14,935 nucleotides of DNA from Candidatus Microgenomates bacterium (GTDB lineage Bacteria > Patescibacteriota > Microgenomatia > 2-02-FULL-39-11), in contig JALHWS010000065.1 of NCBI GenBank assembly GCA_022866885.1, forward strand, positions 1-14,935. The letters are read 5' to 3'. The notes below the pieces were generated by a model. That model saw nothing but the letters and a program-made list of their open reading frames with translations, had not been told where the DNA came from and did no database searches. Within the stretch, counting starts at the first letter, position 1. Every line of letters starts with the position of its first letter. This document shows positions 8,217 to 13,670 of this stretch, piece after piece. The position numbers and the translations under genes were made by a program.

Positions 8217-8681
8217 TTATTCAATATGCAGTATTTTGTATTGAATTTTCCCCGCCGGCGCTTCCACTTCCACCTTCTCCCCTACCTTTTTACCCAATAA
8301 TGCTTTACCTAAAGGTGAAGAGTGGGAGATTTTCTTTTGCATCGGATCGGCTTCCCATTCGCCGACGATAGTAAAAGATTCTTTTTTGCCGTTTATGTGG
8401 ACGGTCACTTTACAGCCAATGTCAACTTTAGCTTTGGAATGGACCGTAATGACCTTGGCTTCGTGAAGGACCAGTTCAAGTTCGGCAATCCGGCCATCCA
8501 TAAAAGCCAAATCCTGTTTGGCGGCCGTGTATTCGCTGTTTTCCGTCAAATCGCCCTGGCCGCGGGCTATCGCCAGCCGGTTGACGGCTTCCGGCCTCTT
8601 TTTGTTCACCAGATTGTCATATTCCTCTTTAAGCTGTTGCAACCCTTCGCGGGTCACCAGTATTTTCTGTTGATCAGTCAT
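8217..8681 (-). CDS. greA: Transcription elongation factor GreA
   Basis: Binds the RNA polymerase secondary channel and stimulates transcript cleavage, rescuing backtracked complexes. The 154 residues match the normal GreA length. The N-terminal coiled-coil hairpin carries the acidic tip GDLTENSEY (43-51; D44 and E47 correspond to the catalytic-tip acids of E. coli GreA), and the FKBP-like C-terminal domain runs from about residue 80, with SPLGKALLGKKVGE near the end. It is flanked downstream by a strong terminator. Its promoter is unclear: TTACAA and TTAAAT with a 16-nt spacer are only 4 of 6 matches each. Confidence 0.96.
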   Translation of the reverse strand: MTDQQKILVTREGLQQLKEEYDNLVNKKRPEAVNRLAIARGQGDLTENSEYTAAKQDLAFMDGRIAELELVLHEAKVITVHSKAKVDIGCKVTVHINGKKESFTIVGEWEADPMQKKISHSSPLGKALLGKKVGEKVEVEAPAGKIQYKILHIE

Positions 8682-8697
8682 ATTCTAAGTATTTAAT

Positions 8698-8731
8698 AAA
8701 AAAATCCCCTTTTTGTAATGGTTTTTGGGGA
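8698..8731 (-). terminator. Possible weak terminator upstream of greA
   Basis: The minus strand reads TCCCC, a 17-nt A-rich loop, GGGGA, then seven T. The stem is only 5 bp and the loop is long, so the call is weak. It would stop transcripts running out of metK across the tRNA locus before greA. Confidence 0.25.
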
Positions 8732-8790
8732 AAAAATCAAGCAGATTTCTGCTTCGTATTACCCAGTAAATATACTCTTTCGAAAACTTA

Positions 8791-8819
8791 TTGTCAATAT
8801 CCTATAGCTACGATATAAT
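8791..8819 (+). promoter_or_regulatory. Promoter of tRNA-Glu
   Basis: TTGTCA (8791-8796, 5 of 6), a 17-nt spacer and a perfect TATAAT (8814-8819). The predicted start near 8826 leaves a 5' leader of only about 5 nt before the mature tRNA. Confidence 0.8.
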
Positions 8820-8830
8820 GCTAAATACAG

Positions 8831-8907
8831 GCCCCCATCGTCTAGCGGCCTAGGACGATACCTTCTCAAGGTATAGATCGTCGGTTCGAATCCGACTGGG
8901 GGTACCA
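8831..8907 (+). tRNA. tRNA-Glu (anticodon CTC), CCA encoded
   Basis: All four arms fold: acceptor 8831-8837 with 8897-8903, D stem GTC/GAC, anticodon stem ATACC/GGTAT around the loop TTCTCAA (anticodon CTC at 8865-8867), and a T arm GTCGG-TTCGAAT-CCGAC. The discriminator is A and CCA is encoded. The first pair is G1-T72, a wobble where bacterial tRNA-Glu normally has G-C. CTC reads only GAG, so a TTC isoacceptor must exist elsewhere. It converges with metK, 16 bp away, with no terminator between. Confidence 0.95.
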
Positions 8908-8923
8908 AAGCGCTACAAACAAC

Positions 8924-10027
8924 TCAGGCAATCTTTTCCCAAGGATAGTTTTTATTTCCAAAATGTCCATATCTTGCAGTTTTCTGATAAATCGGACGCT
9001 GCAGATCTAATTTTTCCAGAATATCACCTACGGAAAAATTCAATAAATTATCCGCGAAATCAGAAATTATTTTTAAATTTTTCTTTTCCGTGCCAAAACA
9101 ATCGATTTGTTTGTCAATTGGTTCTCTTTGTCCTATCAAATAGGCCACCCTGACCTCACATTTTGAGGCTAGCTTGTGGGCTACAATATTTTTGGCTAAA
9201 TATCTGCAGGCGTAGGCTCCGCTTCTGTCTACTTTGGTCGGATCTTTTCCGGAAAAACCTCCTCCGCCATGCCTTCCCATCCCTCCATAACTATCGACAA
9301 TAATTTTCCGTCCGGTTACCCCTGTATCTGAAGCCGGTCCGCCGATTTCCCACTTACCGGTGCCGTTGACGATAATTTTATGAATATCCGGCAATTTTAA
9401 TTTATATTTTGTCAAAACAGGAAGTATTACATATTTAATCAATTTTATTTTAACTTCCTGATTGGGAATTTTAGGGTCATGCGGAACAGCGATAATAACG
9501 TGCTCAACTGATTTTGGACGGCCGTTCTCATAAATAACTTTTACTTCGCTTTTACCGTCCGGCCGTAGAAAAGGAAGTTTAGCTGACTGACGCATTTCAT
9601 CAAGTCTTTCCACTATTTTATGCGCTAAAGTAATCGGCAAAGGCATAAGTTCCGGTGTTTCATCCGTGGCATATCCGAACATCATTCCCTGATCGCCGGC
9701 GCCCCCGCTGTCCACACCGACAGAAATATCAGGCGATTGCTGGTGAATATAGATGGAAACCGGTGATTTGTAAGTAAAATTATAAATATTTTTGGTATAG
9801 CCTAATGATCTGATAACTTTGCGGGTAAGTTTCTCATAATCCAGCTTTTTGGGACAGGTGACTTCTCCCGCCAAGACAATGCGGTTGATTGTCACTAACG
9901 TCTCAACCGCCACTCTGGATTTTGGATACTGCCTGATCGCTTCATCAACTATCGCATCTGATATTTGATCGCAGATTTTGTCCGGATGCCCTGATGCTAC
10001 TGATTCGGAGGTAAAAGATGAAATCAT
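8924..10027 (-). CDS. metK: S-adenosylmethionine synthase
   Basis: Makes S-adenosylmethionine from ATP and methionine in the cytosol. From MISSFTSESV the protein is 367 residues, close to the bacterial norm of about 384. Motifs include GHPDK (13-17), GAGDQGMMFGYATDE, the loop GGGGFSGKDPTKVDRSGAY (usually GGGAFSGKDPTKVDRS, so one A is G here), and a C-terminal YGHFG. I prefer the ATG at 10027. The frame extends to 10078, but the 17 extra residues fall on the promoter (TTGATA-N17-TATAGT), whose -10 ends 7 nt before this ATG. Confidence 0.96.
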   Translation of the reverse strand: MISSFTSESVASGHPDKICDQISDAIVDEAIRQYPKSRVAVETLVTINRIVLAGEVTCPKKLDYEKLTRKVIRSLGYTKNIYNFTYKSPVSIYIHQQSPDISVGVDSGGAGDQGMMFGYATDETPELMPLPITLAHKIVERLDEMRQSAKLPFLRPDGKSEVKVIYENGRPKSVEHVIIAVPHDPKIPNQEVKIKLIKYVILPVLTKYKLKLPDIHKIIVNGTGKWEIGGPASDTGVTGRKIIVDSYGGMGRHGGGGFSGKDPTKVDRSGAYACRYLAKNIVAHKLASKCEVRVAYLIGQREPIDKQIDCFGTEKKNLKIISDFADNLLNFSVGDILEKLDLQRPIYQKTARYGHFGNKNYPWEKIA

Positions 10028-10034
10028 AAAGCTT

Positions 10035-10063
10035 ACTATATCTTTTCGGGCCTTTATTATCAA
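10035..10063 (-). promoter_or_regulatory. Promoter of metK
   Basis: Minus strand: TTGATA (10063-10058, 5 of 6), a 17-nt spacer, TATAGT (10040-10035, 5 of 6), then 7 nt to the metK ATG. This predicts transcription starting at or next to the start codon. Confidence 0.6.
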
Positions 10064-10163
10064 GCAGTTTAATAACAAATTATATTTTAGCGAAGCGGTC
10101 AGAAATTTTCTTTGAAATAAGTTCGAATTTTTCGTAAACAGAGTACTAGTGATTTATAATTCT

Positions 10164-10192
10164 TTGACAAATGGACAAGGTAATGCTAATAA
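10164..10192 (+). promoter_or_regulatory. Promoter of the gene at 10199
   Basis: A perfect TTGACA (10164-10169), a 17-nt spacer and TAATAA (10187-10192), preceded by TGC. One base further gives AATAAT, 5 of 6 to the consensus with an 18-nt spacer. The ATG at 10199 lies 6 nt past the -10, so the mRNA is probably leaderless. The stretch 10079-10163 shows nothing else I can name. Confidence 0.55.
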
Positions 10193-10198
10193 TTGATT

Positions 10199-10699
10199 AT
10201 GGATCAAAATAACCCGGCAAATCCTGTTGATACTCCAATTCCGTCTGAAGTCCCATCTGAGGTAAAGATTACGCCCCCCAAAAGAATAGATCTTAAGTTG
10301 ATCGCGATTGGCCTTACCACCGTCGCGGTGCTTATTGGTGTCGGCGTCTTTGTCATTCAACCCTGGTCCGAAAGAAGTAAGGCGAAAACCCAAACGATCC
10401 CTACACCAATAAAAAAATCAGAAAGCGGAAAAATGTTCCTTACCGTTTCAAATCCAAATCAAAATTCGCTGATTATAGATAATGAGACTTTAGTGAAAGG
10501 AAAAACTCTGCCCGGAAGTACAGTAATGATCTATACAAGTATCGATGACGAAACTGCAGAAAGTGACAGCGAAGGTAATTTCGAAACGACCATTTCACTA
10601 GCTGAAGGTGAAGAAGTCCTTTCGATAACGGCTGTTTCGCAGGTAGGAGAAGAAAAAACCTTGGATTTTGAATTAAATGTCAAACCGCAAGAAATATGA
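10199..10699 (+). CDS. Single-pass membrane protein with Ig-like outer domain
   Basis: A 166-residue protein. A proline-rich cytoplasmic segment (1-30) is followed by one membrane helix (about 33-54), a short TP-rich linker and a beta-rich domain (about 75-166) with the pattern VKGKTLPGSTVMIY...DSEGNFETTISLAEG, typical of bacterial Ig-like repeats that display surface modules. No catalytic residues are apparent. I use the ATG at 10199 and not the in-frame TTG at 10193, because the -10 ends 6 nt before the ATG. The stop overlaps the next start by 4 bp (ATGA), so the two genes are translationally coupled. Confidence 0.75.
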   Translation: MDQNNPANPVDTPIPSEVPSEVKITPPKRIDLKLIAIGLTTVAVLIGVGVFVIQPWSERSKAKTQTIPTPIKKSESGKMFLTVSNPNQNSLIIDNETLVKGKTLPGSTVMIYTSIDDETAESDSEGNFETTISLAEGEEVLSITAVSQVGEEKTLDFELNVKPQEI

Positions 10700-11433
10700 G
10701 CCGTAAATTTATTTCAATTATTTTTATTTTGATCTTCGCATCTCTCTACTTGCTGATTTCACCTCGTATTAGCACTGCAAAACAGGAGAGCGTACCGAAA
10801 GGTCAGCTAAAAAAGGCGGAAAAACCAACCGGTGTACAGGTAAAAGTAGAAAAATTGGGAACGGCGAAACTGAAAGAGCTCTTGGTCGAAACGGGAACAG
10901 ATGCGGCCAAACTGATAAAACTTAATAAAAAACTTTTGAAAATGGAGTTTAAACATGCCACCGCCTCATCTCTTCTAAAAAAGAGACATGCCGTCATGGG
11001 CATGATTACCGCGATATCCGGTAATATCATCACTGTCGCTAACCAGGTACAGTCGGACAGAACCTATACTGTCGTTACTAGTCCAAACACTATGATAACG
11101 GGGAAATCTGTCGCTGTTTCTAACATACCAAATACCGATGTGCAAGATTTAAGCACTCCTTCCTCGACCATGGTGCCGACACTTCAAGTTGGGATCAGAA
11201 TTTCTGCTTTTGGTACTCCCCTGCCGGACGGTTCGTTACTGGCCGATAAAATTCATATCATTCCGGGAAAAGCAGGTGGCGTCTATAATAAATTTGATTT
11301 CAGTGTCAGCCCGATCTCTACCCCTTCATCTGCCATCACTACTCCCTTTGAACTGCTTCCGACTCAGATAGTAACCTTTGGACCGTTACCCAGTGAATCA
11401 CCGACTGAATTCCCTGCCAACCCGAATCCCTAA
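10696..11433 (+). CDS. Secreted DUF5666-like protein
   Basis: 245 residues with a signal peptide or anchor (about 1-28, basic MSRK then a hydrophobic core). A lysine-rich helical stretch (about 35-98) precedes a beta domain at about 99-190 with the pattern GMITAISGNIITVAN...TMITG...LQVGIRISAFG...ADKIHIIPG, which resembles DUF5666, a small OB/beta-barrel-like domain in exported proteins. The tail (203-245) is rich in Pro, Ser and Thr, as in surface or wall-associated linkers. It forms an operon with the Ig-like gene. The role is unknown. Confidence 0.7.
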   Translation: MSRKFISIIFILIFASLYLLISPRISTAKQESVPKGQLKKAEKPTGVQVKVEKLGTAKLKELLVETGTDAAKLIKLNKKLLKMEFKHATASSLLKKRHAVMGMITAISGNIITVANQVQSDRTYTVVTSPNTMITGKSVAVSNIPNTDVQDLSTPSSTMVPTLQVGIRISAFGTPLPDGSLLADKIHIIPGKAGGVYNKFDFSVSPISTPSSAITTPFELLPTQIVTFGPLPSESPTEFPANPNP

Positions 11434-11436
11434 AAA

Positions 11437-11464
11437 TTGACAGTAAAATTATTACCAGTATAAT
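11437..11464 (+). promoter_or_regulatory. Consensus promoter of the peptidase gene
   Basis: TTGACA (11437-11442), a 16-nt spacer and TATAAT (11459-11464): both hexamers are perfect. It begins 4 bp after the preceding stop and predicts a leader of about 40 nt, so the peptidase can be expressed independently of the upstream pair. Confidence 0.85.
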
Positions 11465-11495
11465 ATAAGGTCGCCTGCGTAAAACTATAAGTATT

Positions 11496-11505
11496 AAGGA
11501 GGTGA
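11496..11505 (+). promoter_or_regulatory. Perfect Shine-Dalgarno that fixes the peptidase start
   Basis: AAGGAGGTGA is fully complementary to the 16S 3' end, 5 nt before the ATG at 11511. It rules out the GTG at 11502, which lies inside it. It is the only strong Shine-Dalgarno noticed in the window. Confidence 0.9.
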
Positions 11506-11510
11506 AAAGA

Positions 11511-12245
11511 ATGAAAAAGATTTTATCGGCAATTACGTTTCTTGCATTATTTTCTTTTTCGATTTGGGTGTTTCCGGTTCTGGCACAGGATGAAAGGCCA
11601 AAAGGTCTGGAAGACCGGGGTCCTTTAACTAAGATCACTTTCATCCACTATAAAGATGAAAAAGCCAAATCGCCAGGTGCGAGTAAGGATAAAGGCGGTT
11701 CCGCCTGTTACGGTTATCTGGCCAATGGCGCCAAATGGAAGAGTAATGAAAGTTACTTTATTAATCCAAATAATCTCAGCTTAAAGAGCGCCGATGTTAA
11801 AAATGCCATCGATGCAGGAGTAGCCGAATGGGAAAATTATGGCGGTAATATATTTGGTCCCGGTGAATTGGATAAAAATGCGCCTTATGACACCTCAATT
11901 CCTGATGGATTGAATGTGGCTGCTTTCGGTGCTTATCCAGATACCAATGTTATCGCCGTGACTACGGTCTGGGGTTATTTCTATGGACCACCCAGAACCA
12001 GGCAAATTGTCGAGTGGGACATGCTCTTCAATACGGGCTTTCAGTGGGGTGTAAACGGTGATGCAACAGATATGGATGTCCAGAACATTGCCACCCATGA
12101 ACTGGGTCACAGCGCCGGAATTAGCGATCTATATACGACAAACTGCAATCTGGAAACAATGTACGGTTATTCAACCGAGGGAGAAACTATTAAAAGAGAT
12201 TTAAATAAAGGTGATATAGCCGGTATAACAGCGTTGTATCGATAA
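11511..12245 (+). CDS. Secreted matrixin-like zinc metallopeptidase
   Basis: 244 residues with a signal peptide (1-25, cleavage likely after FPVLA). The zinc site is HELGHSAGISD (196-206): H196 and H200, catalytic E197, and D206 where matrixins have a third His. Asp at this place is known in snapalysin-type metzincins. A Met-turn candidate follows (M217 in ETMYGYS), then the usual end DIAGITALY. It is thus a metzincin protease acting outside the membrane, on unknown substrates. C66 and C212 could form a disulfide. It has a private consensus promoter and strong Shine-Dalgarno and lies next to two other exported proteins. Confidence 0.85.
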   Translation: MKKILSAITFLALFSFSIWVFPVLAQDERPKGLEDRGPLTKITFIHYKDEKAKSPGASKDKGGSACYGYLANGAKWKSNESYFINPNNLSLKSADVKNAIDAGVAEWENYGGNIFGPGELDKNAPYDTSIPDGLNVAAFGAYPDTNVIAVTTVWGYFYGPPRTRQIVEWDMLFNTGFQWGVNGDATDMDVQNIATHELGHSAGISDLYTTNCNLETMYGYSTEGETIKRDLNKGDIAGITALYR

Positions 12246-12395
12246 GATTGAAGATTGGCTGGATTTTACGCGTGAGAGATTTCCGCGCAGGCGGGGTTAT
12301 CCTTGTTATCGGATAACGAAAACAGTGTACAAATGAATTATAACCTTGGCAACTCCCGGGGTTGTTAAATAGCGTGAAACCGCAATAAGGTAACC
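12246..12395. other. Non-coding gap with two small inverted repeats
   Basis: No gene is visible. GTTATCC (12296-12302) pairs with GGATAAC (12311-12317) across an 8-nt loop, and CAACTCC-C-GGGGTTG (12350-12364) is a near-perfect palindrome. Neither is followed by a T run, so neither is a convincing terminator for the peptidase gene. Confidence 0.4.
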
Positions 12396-12440
12396 TGTCA
12401 TTGCGAGTCCCGATGTCACATTAGGACGAGGCAATCCCGT
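12396..12440 (+). repeat. TGTCATTGCGAG repeat, copy 1
   Basis: TGTCATTGCGAG at 12396-12407 and GGCAATCCCGT at 12430-12440 flank a variable core in which GTCC and GGAC can pair. The ends match copy 2 in inverted orientation; the core does not. Repeats starting TGTCATTGCGAG and ending GCAATCC are known to me from many unrelated bacterial genomes. Confidence 0.8.
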
Positions 12441-12443
12441 TGA

Positions 12444-12566
12444 TTAAAGGATAAAACTATAGAGATCTTTCCAGTCCGGATTAAATTTCTTAATTAAATC
12501 AATTTTCTTTTTTCTATTTCCTGCCTTAATCTGCTTCTCTCTTTCTATAGCCATGTTAAGATTTTG
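12444..12566 (-). pseudogene. 3' remnant of a GIY-YIG endonuclease gene
   Basis: The minus strand from 12566 to the TAA at 12446-12444 reads 40 residues including MAIEREKQIKAG, RKKKIDLIKK and FNPDWKDLY. This is the characteristic C-terminus of small URI-type GIY-YIG nucleases (EREKQIK...RKKK..LI...NP.W.DLY). In-frame stops at 12569-12567 and 12593-12591 cut it off from any N-terminal half, and the GIY/YIG catalytic part is not visible. It is therefore a decayed fragment, set exactly between two inverted repeats. Confidence 0.7.
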
Positions 12567-12617
12567 TCATAAGATGTCTTCTGTGATATTTTACAATATA
12601 TATTTGGTCTGGTAGTA

Positions 12618-12660
12618 ACGGGATTGCCGCGGCCAAGAAGAACTTGGCCTCGCAATGACA
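12618..12660 (-). repeat. TGTCATTGCGAG repeat, copy 2 (inverted)
   Basis: On the minus strand it opens with TGTCATTGCGAG (12660-12649) and closes with GGCAATCCCGT (12628-12618), as copy 1 does. Its core forms a 7-bp hairpin GGCCAAG/CTTGGCC that copy 1 lacks. Together the copies form an inverted pair around 12441-12617. Just beyond, GGCGGAGCCGCC (minus strand, 12685-12674) is a small palindrome downstream of the Memo gene, too short to call a terminator. Confidence 0.8.
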
Positions 12661-12734
12661 TGAATTTACAATTGGCGGCTCCGCCCGACTCTACTCCTCC
12701 CAAATAAAAATATACTTAAAGGAAAAAGTATTCT

Positions 12735-13670
12735 TTACTCAAACACCATCGTGATATAGCTGGTGACAGACTCTGGCGATTGGCCGGAGATGAGGAAGGA
12801 GTCGGACGATTCGATCAGTTCTCCCTCTTTTATTCCAATATTTTTTAAGTAATTCAATAAGATCGACAACGTCGGCGGGGAATCAACGGTCACATTATCT
12901 AAATTCTGAAGATCTAACTTCTCTAAAATTCTTGTGCTGATTAGATCATTTTCACCTGATTTCACATGACTTTCCTCGTGGGAAAAGTCAACAGACGCAA
13001 CCATCAAACAATCTTTACAATTTTTCGAAAGAAAATCAGCCAGATTATTCACTTCTTCCTCTGTTGTCCCGCTTTTCACAATTAAGGGAATAATTTTGGC
13101 TTTCGGAAAATAAATTTTGAGGAAACTGACCAGGCCGCAAACGGAATGTTCCGTATCGAAATTATCTTCTTCAATACTGGCCAGCTGTTGCTTATTTATT
13201 TTTTCAATCAACGACGATTCCGGCTCTAATAGACTAAACTGCGTCTGCCATTTTCCGGCGGAAACCTGCAAATCGGCTTTTCCGTAATTTTGATGGTTCG
13301 GTCCGATAAGAATAATTGTTTTTATTCCCGGTGAAATCATTTTTAAGGCATTAATAATCAAATCCCGGGCCAGCAGATGATGAGGAACGATCAGTCCCCG
13401 GACAGAGATTTTCTCTTTTTGGGAAATACCTTCTTCATAAACGCCTTTGGTGAAAGGACAGGCAATGTGAGAGGTGGATTCGTGCTGGACTAACAGAACA
13501 CTGTCACCCTGAACTTGTTTCAGGGTCTTATTTAGATGCCGAAACAAGTTCGGCATGACATTTATACTAATAATAAAGAGAAAAATAATCAGGCTAAAAA
13601 TAATTTTACTTTTCCAGCGCTTTAACCCAACTGGGTGCTTGAGGAATCGGGAAAGATGTTTTGCCTTCAT
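12735..13670 (-). CDS. Memo-family protein with N-terminal membrane anchor
   Basis: 311 residues. A basic start and one hydrophobic segment (about 22-38) are followed by a repeat-encoded stretch (M39-D56) and a Memo domain (about 90-311). Family landmarks are VPHH (95-98), GPNH (123-126), EHSVCG (174-179) and VDFSH (227-231), whose His and Asp residues line the Memo metal site. Memo proteins resemble class III extradiol dioxygenases, and prokaryotic ones occur in the AmmeMemoRadiSam system. No AMMECR1 or radical SAM partner is visible here. The ATG at 13670 overlaps the upstream gene by 65 bp. The next in-frame Met (M39) would delete the anchor, so I keep the upstream start. The outer-face location is inferred. 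Confidence 0.75.
   Translation of the reverse strand: MKAKHLSRFLKHPVGLKRWKSKIIFSLIIFLFIISINVMPNLFRHLNKTLKQVQGDSVLLVQHESTSHIACPFTKGVYEEGISQKEKISVRGLIVPHHLLARDLIINALKMISPGIKTIILIGPNHQNYGKADLQVSAGKWQTQFSLLEPESSLIEKINKQQLASIEEDNFDTEHSVCGLVSFLKIYFPKAKIIPLIVKSGTTEEEVNNLADFLSKNCKDCLMVASVDFSHEESHVKSGENDLISTRILEKLDLQNLDNVTVDSPPTLSILLNYLKNIGIKEGELIESSDSFLISGQSPESVTSYITMVFE
13502..13560. repeat. 59-bp double-hairpin element inserted in frame in the Memo gene
   Basis: It is bounded by TGTCA and TGACA. One hairpin is CCCTGAA-CTTGT-TTCAGGG (13507-13525), the other ATGCCGAA-ACAAG-TTCGGCAT (13536-13556), with complementary loops, so the whole is an imperfect palindrome. In the gene it encodes MPNLFRHLNKTLKQVQGD, a peptide I recognise as recurring in many bacterial proteins because of this repeat. 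It sits in the linker between the anchor and the Memo domain. Confidence 0.85.

Noticed and set aside
8159..8224. 22-residue N-terminal extension of lysS
   Set aside because: It would be encoded by the greA terminator hairpin and the lysS -10 element, overlaps the greA end, and has no counterpart in class I LysRS. The ATG at 8158 fits both the promoter and the family.
8322..8696. 124-codon plus-strand frame opposite greA
   Set aside because: It lies wholly antisense to greA, its peptide shows no family features, and it has no promoter or Shine-Dalgarno.
10028..10078. 17-residue N-terminal extension of metK
   Set aside because: It lies over a good promoter (TTGATA-N17-TATAGT), and MetK proteins start close to the FTSESV motif.
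11502..11510. GTG start for the metallopeptidase
   Set aside because: This GTG is part of the perfect Shine-Dalgarno; the ATG at 11511 has ideal spacing and a clean signal peptide.
12296..12317. Hairpin GTTATCC/GGATAAC as terminator of the peptidase gene
   Set aside because: The stem is AT-rich and followed by GAAAACAG, with no T run on the plus strand.
12396..12660. CRISPR array or insertion sequence
   Set aside because: There are only two copies, inverted relative to each other, with no regular spacers and no transposase, only a nuclease fragment.
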